Positions 49,273 to 58,193 of a stretch of DNA of 64,000 bases are shown here, one piece after another. Position 1 is the stretch's first letter, and the number at the start of each line of letters is the position of its first letter. The notes under the pieces were generated by a model. That model searched no databases and was not told the DNA's origin. It saw only the letters and a list, made by a program, of their open reading frames with translations. Both the position numbers and the translations under genes were made by a program. The DNA is taken from NCBI RefSeq assembly GCF_003010935.1, contig NZ_PGGN01000007.1:62001-126000 (forward strand), given 5' to 3'. The stretch is from Phyllobacterium endophyticum. Lineage in GTDB: Bacteria > Pseudomonadota > Alphaproteobacteria > Rhizobiales > Rhizobiaceae.

Positions 49273-50139
49273 TTAACCTTTCACCGCGCCGAACGTCAGT
49301 CCGGATACGAGATGCTTCTGAATGATAAACGTTAAAGTCAGCGCCGGAATGATCATCACCACTGCGAGCGCGCACATTCCGCGCCAGTCGATGGTGAATT
49401 CCGACGTGTAGTCGAGAAGTCCTACGGGCAGCGTCTTTGAATTGACCGAGCGGGTGATCTGCGATGCCAGCGCATACTCGTTCCACGAGGTAAGAAAGGC
49501 GAAAATGCCGGCCGAGGCAATGCCGGGCCCGGCCAACGGAAATTCCACCTGCCAGAACGCCTGCCACCTCGTGCATCCGTCGATCTGGGCCGCTTCCGCC
49601 AGATCCTTTGGCACCTGCCGGAAGAACCCGTCGATAAGCCAGATCGTGAATGGCACGTTCAGCGCCACGTAGATGAGGATCATCGCGAAATGCGTATCGA
49701 TGACGCCGACGCGGGCAAAGATCATGAACAGCGGCAGCGATAATGCGATACCGGGCACAGCCCGCGTCAGCATGAAACCGAGGAACACTCCCGACTTGCC
49801 CTTGAACTTGAAGCGGGCAAAGGCGTAACCGCCTGCCATGCCGATGATCAATGCAATGATTGTCGAGGTGATCGAGATGATCAGCGAGTTGCGGAAATAT
49901 TCCCACACGGGAATGCCGCCCTGCCCTGCACCGCCGAACATCGCACGGTATGCGTCGAGCGATATGTCGCGCGGTATCCACACGGGTGGTTTCGCCATGA
50001 TTTCCACCGTGGGTCGCAGGGAACTCAAGACGATCCACAGGCCTGGCAGACATATGACGAGCATTGCGAGGAACAGGCCAACAAGGTGCAGCACTTTCAG
50101 GCCGCGACGTTTCAGACGGTGAGAACTATTATGATCCAT
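49273..50139 (-). CDS. CUT1 ABC transporter permease 2 (MalG type)
   Basis: This 288-residue permease has six predicted helices. The EAA loop is DLAEAAQIDGCTRWQAFWQVEFPLAGPG, the usual contact site for the ATPase. Its start at 50139 is 1 bp from the end of the preceding permease gene. It is followed by a 117-bp gap without an evident structure before the ATPase gene. Confidence 0.9.
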   Translation of the reverse strand: MDHNSSHRLKRRGLKVLHLVGLFLAMLVICLPGLWIVLSSLRPTVEIMAKPPVWIPRDISLDAYRAMFGGAGQGGIPVWEYFRNSLIISITSTIIALIIGMAGGYAFARFKFKGKSGVFLGFMLTRAVPGIALSLPLFMIFARVGVIDTHFAMILIYVALNVPFTIWLIDGFFRQVPKDLAEAAQIDGCTRWQAFWQVEFPLAGPGIASAGIFAFLTSWNEYALASQITRSVNSKTLPVGLLDYTSEFTIDWRGMCALAVVMIIPALTLTFIIQKHLVSGLTFGAVKG

Positions 50140-50140
50140 C

Positions 50141-51037
50141 TTACCACTCCGCTCCGATTTGCTGGCGTGCGGCCGCAAGTTTCCTGAAGAAATACACGGT
50201 GAACAGGATCGAAAGCAGGATCGCAATATAGGCCATGGCGTTTGCAAGGCCCATGCGCGCATCACTATAGGCCGTGCGTCCAACAAGCGTCCACAAGAGT
50301 TCGGTACGTTTCGCCGGTCCGCCGTCCGTCATGATCTTTACAATGTCATAGGCCCGCGCAACGTCGAGCGAACGGATAGTCATGGCGATAAAGGCAAAAG
50401 GCATCAGGTAGGGCCAGGTGACATAGCGGAATGTCTGCCATGGTGTGCAACCATCGACCCGAGCCGCTTCCACAGGCTCCTGGGGCATGGCCAGCAGTCC
50501 TGCGAGGATAAGAATGGCAAAGACGGAAGTCGACGACCACACTTCAGCGACGATGATTGAAAACAGTGCGAGATTGCCGTCGATCAGCCAGGGTATGGCG
50601 CTCGTGGTCACGCCCAGGGACTGTAGCGCGTTGTTGACGAAGCCAATATTGTCGTTGAACAGGAACTTGAACTGAAAGCCGACGAGCACGGGCGAAAACA
50701 TCATCGGAAACATCATCAACGTACGCAGGATCCGCTGGCCGCGCGTTGCCTTGTTGACCAGCATGGCAAGGCCGAGACCGAGGAACATCTCCGCATTGAG
50801 CGCAATCGTCAGGAGCACGACCGTACGCCCGAACGCCGTCCAGAATTCGTAGTTGGTCAGCACGCTGACATAGTTGCGAAAGCCGATGAAAACCCAGATC
50901 GATTCCGGCTTCGTCAGCCGAAAAGGCGTGAAGCTCGAATAGAGCGAAAACAACAGCGGCAGCACGATCACGGCGGCAAGGACGATGATCGCAGGCAGCA
51001 GCAGGAGCGTCGGCGCGGATAATTTGGGAAGTTTCAT
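50141..51037 (-). CDS. CUT1 ABC transporter permease 1 (MalF type)
   Basis: This 298-residue permease has six helices, beginning with LLLPAIIVLAAVIVLPLLF. The EAA loop is PVEAARVDGCTPWQTFRYVTWPYL. It forms the membrane channel with permease 2. It lies 173 bp after the binding-protein gene, a gap that contains a strong hairpin. Confidence 0.9.
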   Translation of the reverse strand: MKLPKLSAPTLLLLPAIIVLAAVIVLPLLFSLYSSFTPFRLTKPESIWVFIGFRNYVSVLTNYEFWTAFGRTVVLLTIALNAEMFLGLGLAMLVNKATRGQRILRTLMMFPMMFSPVLVGFQFKFLFNDNIGFVNNALQSLGVTTSAIPWLIDGNLALFSIIVAEVWSSTSVFAILILAGLLAMPQEPVEAARVDGCTPWQTFRYVTWPYLMPFAFIAMTIRSLDVARAYDIVKIMTDGGPAKRTELLWTLVGRTAYSDARMGLANAMAYIAILLSILFTVYFFRKLAAARQQIGAEW

Positions 51038-51168
51038 CTGAAGTATCGGCCTTCGGTCTCTGCGGTTGCCATCCCTTGTCCACCCGTGTGGGTTCGAGGC
51101 TGCGCAGCGCAGGGCGGGGACTTGGTCATGTGATGCGCGATGGGCAATTCCCGTTCGGGACTTGCTCC

Positions 51169-51193
51169 ACCCTCCTCCCCACGGGGGGAGGGT
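51169..51193. repeat. GC-rich hairpin after the binding-protein gene
   Basis: ACCCTCCTCCCC / GGGGGGAGGGTT lies about 18 bp past the stop of the binding-protein gene, between it and permease 1. It resembles the core of element E. It probably protects the upstream message and reduces read-through, raising binding protein over permease. Confidence 0.6.
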
Positions 51194-51210
51194 TCAGAGC
51201 GCAACAGCGT

Positions 51211-52527
51211 TTAGAGCTTGCCCGCATCCTGAAGGATGTCGGTCGCCTTCTTGGCCGCCGTATCAAGCGCTTCCTTCGACGTCTTGTCGCCGAGGATTGC
51301 CGCTTGCAGTTCCGGATAGACCGCGTTCGAAATCTCGATCCATTCGGCCAGAGGTGGAACCGGGAATGCGTTCTTGGCTTCTTCCTGAAACGCATTCAGC
51401 ACTTCGGTCTTGTAAGGATCGCTCTTGGCCTGCTCGATGTCCCATGCCCAGACCGCAGTGCGCGTCGGCAAAGGTCCTGCCTTTGCTTCGAGCTTCTGGC
51501 TGTCCTCGTTGGTCAGCCACCAGACGAGCGAAGCCGCGGCTTCCTTGTTTGCGCAAGCCTCCGTTACGGAGAAGCCATGATGACCCGACCAGCCAGTCCG
51601 CTTGCCGGATGAACCTGCGGGTGCAACCTTGACGCCAACATTGCCGGCAACTTTCGACGATTTGGGATCGTTGAAGAAACTCGCCCAGCCTGGCCAATCC
51701 AGATTGATCGCGATCGAGCCCGATGCAAAACCCTGGCCGAGATCGTCCCAGAGATAGTTGGTCGTGCCGGCGGGCACAGCTTTCGCCTTGTAGAGGTTGA
51801 CGAACCAGTCGAGTGCTTTGACGCCGGCCTCGGAGTTGAATGCGGGTTTGCCATCCTTGTCGATATATTCGCCGCCTTCGGCAATCAGCATCTCATAGAA
51901 GCGCCCGTTGATCGCCTCTTCCTTGCCAGCGAATTGCGTGCCGTAGAAGTCTGGTGCCTTGGTGAAGAAGATCGCCTGGTCGCTTACCTGCTGCCAGGTA
52001 TCCGGCGGCGTCAGGTCATAGCCATACTTTTCCTTGAAAGCCTTCTTGTTGGCCTCGTCTGCATAGATGCTCTTCTGGTAATAAAGCGCCGATACGTCGA
52101 ACTGCGCGCGCGGCAGCATGACGAGCTTGCCGTCCAGCGTCGACGACTTGATATTCGTTGGAACGAAAGCGGCAATTTCTTCCGCCGGAACCAGCTTGTT
52201 CAGATCGGTATAAATATCCGGATATTGCGGCGCGAAGGACGAGTGATTTGAACCGACGCACCAGTTCAGGCTTCCCGAAGCAATGTCGGATTTTATTTCC
52301 TTGTCGAGTTCGAAATGGTTCTTCTTCGACAGGATGTTGACCTTGGCTCCGGTCAACTTTTCCCATTCGCCAATGCGCTCGTAAAGCGGCTCGTATTGCT
52401 GCCCGCCGATTAGCTTGGCGTCGACCGTAACACCCTCGAACTTGCCCGGCAGATCAGCTGCCATGACAGTTTGAGCGCTGAAAATGGCGATGACGCCAGC
52501 TGAGACGCCGGCCAATAGAGTTTTCAT
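51211..52527 (-). CDS. CUT1 sugar-binding periplasmic protein
   Basis: A 438-residue extracellular solute-binding protein of family 1. The signal peptide ends at about residue 23 (VSAGVIAIFSAQTVMA). Typical segments are YERIGEWEKLTGAKVNIL at the N-terminus and SVTEACANKEAAASLVWWL near the middle. GGGAGGGAAACC precedes the ATG at 52527. It is the first gene of the ten-gene operon. The ligand is inferred from the downstream enzymes to be a 6-deoxy-hexose, an oligosaccharide of it, or the corresponding aldonate. Confidence 0.9.
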   Translation of the reverse strand: MKTLLAGVSAGVIAIFSAQTVMAADLPGKFEGVTVDAKLIGGQQYEPLYERIGEWEKLTGAKVNILSKKNHFELDKEIKSDIASGSLNWCVGSNHSSFAPQYPDIYTDLNKLVPAEEIAAFVPTNIKSSTLDGKLVMLPRAQFDVSALYYQKSIYADEANKKAFKEKYGYDLTPPDTWQQVSDQAIFFTKAPDFYGTQFAGKEEAINGRFYEMLIAEGGEYIDKDGKPAFNSEAGVKALDWFVNLYKAKAVPAGTTNYLWDDLGQGFASGSIAINLDWPGWASFFNDPKSSKVAGNVGVKVAPAGSSGKRTGWSGHHGFSVTEACANKEAAASLVWWLTNEDSQKLEAKAGPLPTRTAVWAWDIEQAKSDPYKTEVLNAFQEEAKNAFPVPPLAEWIEISNAVYPELQAAILGDKTSKEALDTAAKKATDILQDAGKL

Positions 52528-52584
52528 GGTTTCCCTCCCGTGATCGAGCGGCCGCTCCCCGGCTCTCGCAATTCGTGCAACACT

Positions 52585-52635
52585 CACATATGAGCGTTTC
52601 ATTCATATACAAACATTTCTGTGCTTGAGCGTCAA
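52585..52635 (-). promoter_or_regulatory. Promoter and IclR-type operator of the deoxyhexose operon
   Basis: On the minus strand TTGACG (52635-52630) and TTGTAT (52612-52607) are spaced 17 bp. The -10 overlaps ATATGA-N9-TCATAT. The + strand segment CACATATGAGCGTTTCATTC continuing to ATATAC (52585-52610) matches 22 of 26 bases of a segment in front of the IclR gene at 63.56 kb. Confidence 0.6.
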
Positions 52636-52810
52636 GCGTGGAAAGCTCGGATGTGGTGAATACTCCAGGTTGTGGTCAAGCCCCGAAGAACCCACCCTTG
52701 AAACCTGAACGGTCGAGAGAGCTATACAATTGCGGCGCGCGGCTCCGCCCCAAGCGGAAGCGCACACTTCCACCGGCAATGCGAGTCAGGGGTACTTTGC
52801 TGAATTGGTT

Positions 52811-53839
52811 CTAGGAAAGGGCGGCGCGAAGAAGCCGGATAGCGTCGTCGAACGCGTCTGACGCTGCGCCGATACAACCAGCGACGTTGATAAAAGGATG
52901 AACAAGGCCGGAGTAACGTTTGAGCACGACAGGAACGCCGGCTTTTTCCAGCAGGCGAGCGTATTCTTCGCCTTCGTCCCTTAGCGGATCAAAACCCGCG
53001 ACCAGAATAGCTGCGGGAGCCACGCCTTTCACGTCGCCGAGAATGGGGGAAGCGCGCGGGTCAAGCGCGTCGGAAGGCGCATTGAGATAGAGGTCCGTAT
53101 ACCATTCCATCTTTGGCTTCTCGAGAAAAAAGCCCAAGGGAAACAATTCGTAGGAGCGCCGTTGGCTGCTCATGTCGAGCCACGGAACCCATAGTAATTG
53201 GTAGCATGGCGGGTATTCATCGTCGCGGGTCTGCTGGGCAACCACCGCCGCAAGATTGCCGCCCGCGCTGTCGCCGCCGACAGCAACGCGCCGTGGATCA
53301 ATATCGAGCTCTTTGGCTCGATTGACGATCTCGCGAAATGCTGCGACGCCATCATTGACACCCGCCGGGAACCGATGTTCCGGCGCCAGTCTGTAGTCGA
53401 CTGCGATGACGATGCATTCGGCTTTCAGGGCAAGCCGCCGACAGGGAAGGTCATGCGATTGAAGCGAGCCGGCGACGTGTCCTCCACCATGATAAAAGAC
53501 CAGAACCGGAGCCGGAACCGTGAGTTGCTTCGGCCGGTAGGCACGAGCTTCTATCGGACCATTCGGCCCGGAGAATTGCAGCGGGCTGGAGATCACCTCG
53601 GCACTTGCCGGATGTGAAAGCCACCCTCCCTGTTCATCTGCTTCGCGCCGGGATTCTTCAACACTTGGCAACGCACCTTCCTTGGCACCAACCAGCTTGA
53701 TGACATATTGCACCTGAAGATCGAGCGTCTGGCCATCTATGACAACAGGCGGCCCAGCGACAAGGCGCATCAACCATTTCGGCGAACGTGAAATCGTTCG
53801 AACGGCTATCTTCTGAATGCGACTGCTAAAGGTTTCCAC
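52811..53839 (-). CDS. alpha/beta hydrolase, HSL-type esterase
   Basis: This 342-residue hydrolase of the hormone-sensitive-lipase group has the oxyanion motif FYHGGGHVAGS, the nucleophile elbow GGDSAGGNLAA, the aspartate in VAGFDPLRDEG and the histidine in YSGLVHPFINV. It hydrolyses short- to medium-chain esters. There is no signal peptide. The GTG at 53839 is taken as start (AGGA eight bases upstream); a TTG two codons earlier is possible. It is divergent from the ceramidase gene across a 374-bp AT-rich gap and may belong to that lipid-degradation block. Confidence 0.87.
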   Translation of the reverse strand: METFSSRIQKIAVRTISRSPKWLMRLVAGPPVVIDGQTLDLQVQYVIKLVGAKEGALPSVEESRREADEQGGWLSHPASAEVISSPLQFSGPNGPIEARAYRPKQLTVPAPVLVFYHGGGHVAGSLQSHDLPCRRLALKAECIVIAVDYRLAPEHRFPAGVNDGVAAFREIVNRAKELDIDPRRVAVGGDSAGGNLAAVVAQQTRDDEYPPCYQLLWVPWLDMSSQRRSYELFPLGFFLEKPKMEWYTDLYLNAPSDALDPRASPILGDVKGVAPAAILVAGFDPLRDEGEEYARLLEKAGVPVVLKRYSGLVHPFINVAGCIGAASDAFDDAIRLLRAALS

Positions 53840-54076
53840 GCTCAATATCCTGGCTCAACGACTGTGTCGTAGCATAAGTATTTGTAATAAAACGATGATC
53901 TGAAACATGAGTAGTCAAAACAATGGTGTTGCAATAAACGGTTGCACCTCCAGTCCATGCTTTGGATATCGCGACGCCGGGATGGGCACACCGGCCGCGC
54001 CACCTGTTGCATCTTGAAGAAGGCTTCTTCGTTTCATTGCAATACTCGAATGTCCAAGATTTCCCGGCTGTTTCAC

Positions 54077-54114
54077 AGGTTAAAAACGGCCAGCAGAAGG
54101 TTAATTTCGGCCAA
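54077..54114. promoter_or_regulatory. Tandem AraC-type operator in front of the ceramidase gene
   Basis: AGGTTA-AAAA-CGGCCAG (54077-54093) and AGGTTA-ATTT-CGGCCAA (54098-54114) are direct repeats exactly 21 bp apart. The same pair occurs at 56.8 and 62.3 kb. The remaining part of the 374-bp gap (53840-54213) is AT-rich. It has a TTGACA at 54151 but no gene I can support. Confidence 0.75.
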
Positions 54115-54213
54115 CAGTACAAAAACCATTTAGAAGCTCCCATGCCGGGATTGACACATTGAAACGGATCAAACTTAGCTGGCGAATTCTCATGTATTTT
54201 AAGAGGAGGAGCT

Positions 54214-56547
54214 ATGTTGAGATTAATTTACAAATTCACCAAACGCGGCATTGCCGCCATTTTATTATCTGTCCTGTTCATGCAAAGTCATGCCCTTGCG
54301 GCTGATGAAGCAGTTTTGATCCACCGTGATGCCGAGCAACAGCCATATCGTTTTGGCATAGGCAAGGCGGATATCACGGGTCCCGCCGCTGAAAACGGCA
54401 TGCTTGGCTTCGGCGGAGAACAAAGCACCGCCGGCATCCACATGCGGCAATGGGCCCGCGCCTTCATTATCCAGGGGCAAGGCGCCAACGCCGGGAGTCC
54501 GTTGGTCTATGTCAATACCGACCTTCAATCCGTGTCCATGTCGGTGCGCCAGGGCGTCTTGGCCAAGCTCAAGGTAAAATATCGGGCCACCGACGGCACA
54601 GCGCTTTATGGCGAGAACAACGTCATGCTGGCGGCAACGCATACCCATTCCGCCCCCGGCGGTTTTTCCCATTATGCAATATTAAACATTTTAACTCGCG
54701 GTTTCCAGAAACAGACTTACGATGCCATTGTCGATGGTATCGTGAGAGCTGTAGATCACGCGCATGAAAACATGAGAGAAGGCCGGCTCTATTACGGCAC
54801 TGGCAAGCTTTATGGCGCCAGCGCAAATCGCGCACTCATACCATTCGGCCTGAACAGTCTCAGTCAGGAGGATAAAGACTATTACAAGAATGGCGTCGAT
54901 CCGCAGATGACCGTTCTGAAATTCGTGGACTCTGAAAAGAAGATAAGGGGTGTCATCACCTGGTTTGCCGTACACACCACTTCCGTCGGCCCGACCAGTC
55001 ATTTGATCTCGCCGGACAATAAGGGTTATGCCCAATATTATTGGGAGCGTTTCGAAAGCAGGAGGGATCCCGGTCTCTATGCGGATGATTTCGTCGCCGC
55101 GTTCGCACAAAGCAACGCTGGCGACATTTCACCAAATCTTGCCATACCGCTGCTCGACGACAAGGGCAAGGAAGTGCCGCGCAGCAAGAAAGAGCTGATC
55201 GCGTTCAATACTTGTCCCGGGGTTACCAACCCCGCCGCATGGAAAATGCCTCATCCAAATCCCGCTTGTCAATTCGAGAATGCCAGAAGGAATGGCATGC
55301 TGCAGTTTCAGACGGCCCTGAACATTGTCATGGGCAGAGAGACCGCCGGCGAAAAGGAACATCCGCTGGAAGAAGTTCGCGGCGCACTGGAAAGCCGCTT
55401 CCGCTATGTGGATTTTCCCGCTTTGCGCATAGCGAAAACCGATTCGGACGAGATACCGGTAAAGCCGGAGGCAAAGGCCGCCTTATGCGAGGCCGTACTG
55501 GGCGCATCGTTTAGAAGGGGAAGCCCTGAAGATAACCCGCCAACGACCCTTCCGGAGTGGTTACTCAGGGGTCTAGGGGAAAAACTGGACTTCTTCTTCG
55601 GCGGCTCTCCCCCTGCTGGGTTGAAAAGATGCCATGATACGAAAGAATTGTGGCTCAATACCGGAGGGAAGAAACCCTATCCCTGGACGGCCAATATCGT
55701 GCCGGTTCAATTATTCCAGATCGGGCAGATGGCCGTGCTTGGCGGTCCGGGAGAGTATACCGTGACGTCCGCTTTGAAAATTCGCCGGCAGGTCGCGGAG
55801 GTTTTCAAGAATAATCCCAACGCCAGACATGACATCAAGCATATTGTACTCAATGGCTATGCCAATGATTATATCGGCTATATCACAACCAGGAGAGAAT
55901 ACTCGAAAGACCAGTACGAAGCCGGGCATACGATTTTTGGTCCGGGTGAAAACCGCGCCTTCATCGAGCTTTTCGCTGGCCTCGCAACCGATTTGAGCAA
56001 GGGCGAGAAAAGCGTCAGTACGGGGACACCTCCGGATTTGTCAGCCAAGCAACTGAACTTTCAGACCGGCGTGGTGTTTGATTCAATATACATAGATCCA
56101 ACGTTTGATCCGTCAAAGATTAGGTTCAGTTTGATTCCTTTCCTGATCGATACCGGGATAAGAGTAATAACCCACGATTTCGGCTACGTATTGACGCAGC
56201 CGAAGGCCACGTACAAGCGAGGGAATATTGTCAAGACATCGTTCGTTACCGGCCATCCCAAGAACAATCTGCGGACCGAAGGAACATTCCTGCAAGTTCT
56301 TTTCATTCCAAATGGCAAGACGGAAAAGGACGCGCAGATCGTTGCCACGGATGATGACTTCAACACCAAATACGCATGGGAGCGCGTGGGTATTATTGCG
56401 GGTTCGCAAGCGACCACTACGTGGGAGATACCCATGGATGCGCAGCCCGGTAGATATTTTATCAGGCACTACGGCGATTGGAAGGAACTCGGTTCAGGCC
56501 TGATTCGGGAACTTAAAGGGACGACCAATACCTTCAAAGTAGAATAG
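54214..56547 (+). CDS. secreted neutral ceramidase
   Basis: This 777-residue enzyme has a signal peptide ending at about residue 29 (AILLSVLFMQSHALA), so it acts outside the cytoplasm. It hydrolyses the amide bond of ceramide to sphingosine and a fatty acid. Zinc-site histidines lie in ATHTHSAPGGFSHY (H143, H145) and WFAVHTTS (H254). The nucleophile serine is S306 in NAGDISPN. The last 150 residues form the immunoglobulin-like C-terminal domain. GAGGAGGAGCT precedes the ATG. Base composition is visibly more AT-rich than its neighbours, suggesting transfer. Neutral ceramidases are uncommon in rhizobial relatives. Confidence 0.93.
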   Translation: MLRLIYKFTKRGIAAILLSVLFMQSHALAADEAVLIHRDAEQQPYRFGIGKADITGPAAENGMLGFGGEQSTAGIHMRQWARAFIIQGQGANAGSPLVYVNTDLQSVSMSVRQGVLAKLKVKYRATDGTALYGENNVMLAATHTHSAPGGFSHYAILNILTRGFQKQTYDAIVDGIVRAVDHAHENMREGRLYYGTGKLYGASANRALIPFGLNSLSQEDKDYYKNGVDPQMTVLKFVDSEKKIRGVITWFAVHTTSVGPTSHLISPDNKGYAQYYWERFESRRDPGLYADDFVAAFAQSNAGDISPNLAIPLLDDKGKEVPRSKKELIAFNTCPGVTNPAAWKMPHPNPACQFENARRNGMLQFQTALNIVMGRETAGEKEHPLEEVRGALESRFRYVDFPALRIAKTDSDEIPVKPEAKAALCEAVLGASFRRGSPEDNPPTTLPEWLLRGLGEKLDFFFGGSPPAGLKRCHDTKELWLNTGGKKPYPWTANIVPVQLFQIGQMAVLGGPGEYTVTSALKIRRQVAEVFKNNPNARHDIKHIVLNGYANDYIGYITTRREYSKDQYEAGHTIFGPGENRAFIELFAGLATDLSKGEKSVSTGTPPDLSAKQLNFQTGVVFDSIYIDPTFDPSKIRFSLIPFLIDTGIRVITHDFGYVLTQPKATYKRGNIVKTSFVTGHPKNNLRTEGTFLQVLFIPNGKTEKDAQIVATDDDFNTKYAWERVGIIAGSQATTTWEIPMDAQPGRYFIRHYGDWKELGSGLIRELKGTTNTFKVE

Positions 56548-56554
56548 TCTCGGG

Positions 56555-56587
56555 AAATGGCCATCCGGGCTAACGGGTGGCCATTTT
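56555..56587 (+). terminator. Terminator of the ceramidase gene
   Basis: AAATGGCCATCC / GGGTGGCCATTT with TTT following, eight bases after the stop. The ceramidase gene is therefore probably its own transcript. Confidence 0.75.
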
Positions 56588-56793
56588 GATCTGCTTGCGA
56601 CCCGGCCTGGTGCTTTTTCAAACGATCGGTTTGGGGAGGAAGTTTACGCTTGGCTAAAAGCAGTTTATTCTAAAGCACCAGAGTTATCAGTATTATCGAG
56701 AAAAAAGTATACTATACTTATGATTGCAAACCGCTCCTCCAAACACCCCGCCTCTCCTCGGTCAACTCGGATGCGCCGCAATTTTTTGCTTGC

Positions 56794-56831
56794 TTGGCCG
56801 CATTTAACCTTTGTTTGGCCGAAGATAACCT
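56794..56831. promoter_or_regulatory. Tandem AraC-type operator in front of the MFS/oxidase/lyase operon
   Basis: TTGGCCG-CATT-TAACCT (56794-56810) and TTGGCCG-AAGA-TAACCT (56815-56831) are both perfect to AGGTTA-N4-CGGCCAA read on the minus strand, 21 bp apart. The surrounding 440-bp gap (56548-56987) holds a terminator at its start and an AT-rich stretch near 56690 with a GTATACTATAC palindrome, but no gene. Confidence 0.75.
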
Positions 56832-57002
56832 GTGAATTTTTGAGAAGTTGCAGAAGATAGCCCAGGAAATCTCAACGGAGCAGCAGATGCTGGATGGATG
56901 TTCCGTTGAGTTGATCTGACACCGAAGGGATAACGGCGCGAAACAGATTCCGGACAGTCGGGGTCCGCTACCGGCCGTAAACAGCTAGTGAGTGAAGCAA
57001 GT

Positions 57003-58193
57003 ATGGCTCTACAAAAGGCACACACCGACTGGCTGACGGGAAACCCCACGAAAGTCCAACAATGGGCCGCCCTTTGGATCGGGTCGGCAGGCATGCAAAT
57101 CTTTGGCCTGCAGCCGATCCTTCTCGGGGCGCTATACGCCGAGAAACGGGTGAACTTCGATGAACTCGCACTGATAGCAACCGCCGAACTCATCATGGTG
57201 GCACTCGGTTCTGTCATCGCGGGCTTTTTGTTTCCGACGACACACCTGCGCGCCAGATCTGCCTTGCTGCTCGTCCTTCTTGGCGCCTTGAACTATGCGG
57301 TCATTCTTGCGGCGGCGCCGGGCGAGCTTTTGCTGGTCAGGTCTCTTGCTGGACTTGTCGAGGGAGCGATGGTCGCAATCTCGGTCGAACTGATCGCCCG
57401 CTCTTGTCGTCCTGAACGGCTCGGCGGCATGTTCATTGGCCTGCAAACTTTTGCCCAGTGCATTCTCGCAGCGCTGATCGCAGTTTTTGTCGTTCCCGAG
57501 TTCGGATCGAATGGCGGATTTCTCGTGCTTGCCGCCGTGTGCGTCCTTTCGCTCGCGATCGCTCCCCTCGTTCCGGCCGAATATGGCAAGCTCATCCGGC
57601 CCGTGGCCGGCAAAGAGGGAATATACACACTCAAATCAGCCTTGGCACTTCTCGCCATCTTCACATTTTTTCTTTTCATCGGGGCGATCTGGGCTTTCCT
57701 CGAACCGCTCGGCGTAGGCAGCGGCATAGATGTCCAGACGATAGGCCTCCTGGTTTCGGCCAGCCTGGCGGTTCAGGTTTCGGGTGCGATATGTGCCACT
57801 TGGCTGGAAAGATCCATCGACTACCGGATTAGCATTGTCGCATGCACATTGTTGGCGATCGCCGCCTGTCTCGCGCTCGCAACCGATCCGGGTCTGACAA
57901 CGTTCAGCGCAGCCGCGCTGTCTATTGCATTCATCTGGATGTTCATCACGCCCTACCAGATCGGTCTGACGATCGCCGCCGATCCCTCGCGCAGCACCGC
58001 CCTGCTTTTGCCGGCGGCGCAGCTTCTTGGGGCTGCCCTTGGACCAATTGCGGCCTCACTCCTGATCGTCGGTGATGATGCCAGCCTCGTTCCATGGTTT
58101 GCTGTCGGCGCCCTCCTCTCCAGCCTCACGCTTTTAATGCTCCTTATCGTTTATTCTCGCGGTTCGGCCATAACAGAAGGAAAACTGTCATGA
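57003..58193 (+). CDS. MFS transporter of the sphingoid-base operon
   Basis: A 396-residue major-facilitator protein with twelve hydrophobic segments. The typical inter-helix regions are present but weak: helix 1 begins around WIGSAGMQIFGLQPILLGAL, and the helix 4-5 region is LVRSLAGLVEGAMVAISVELIARS. The start is ATG 57003; a GTG at 56988 is in frame. It is translationally coupled to the FAD oxidase (ATGA), so its substrate should be the same compound, perhaps sphingosine, a breakdown product such as an amino alcohol, or a fatty acid. The substrate cannot be read from sequence. Confidence 0.82.
   Translation: MALQKAHTDWLTGNPTKVQQWAALWIGSAGMQIFGLQPILLGALYAEKRVNFDELALIATAELIMVALGSVIAGFLFPTTHLRARSALLLVLLGALNYAVILAAAPGELLLVRSLAGLVEGAMVAISVELIARSCRPERLGGMFIGLQTFAQCILAALIAVFVVPEFGSNGGFLVLAAVCVLSLAIAPLVPAEYGKLIRPVAGKEGIYTLKSALALLAIFTFFLFIGAIWAFLEPLGVGSGIDVQTIGLLVSASLAVQVSGAICATWLERSIDYRISIVACTLLAIAACLALATDPGLTTFSAAALSIAFIWMFITPYQIGLTIAADPSRSTALLLPAAQLLGAALGPIAASLLIVGDDASLVPWFAVGALLSSLTLLMLLIVYSRGSAITEGKLS

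Noticed and set aside
53962-54162. A possible 66-residue protein upstream of the ceramidase gene
   Set aside because: No ribosome site and no known family. It spans the tandem operator, so it is more likely non-coding.
56688-56725. The AT-rich GTATACTATAC stretch as an origin or attachment site
   Set aside because: A single short palindrome in an intergenic gap, without iterons, tRNA or integrase nearby. It may be just a promoter region.
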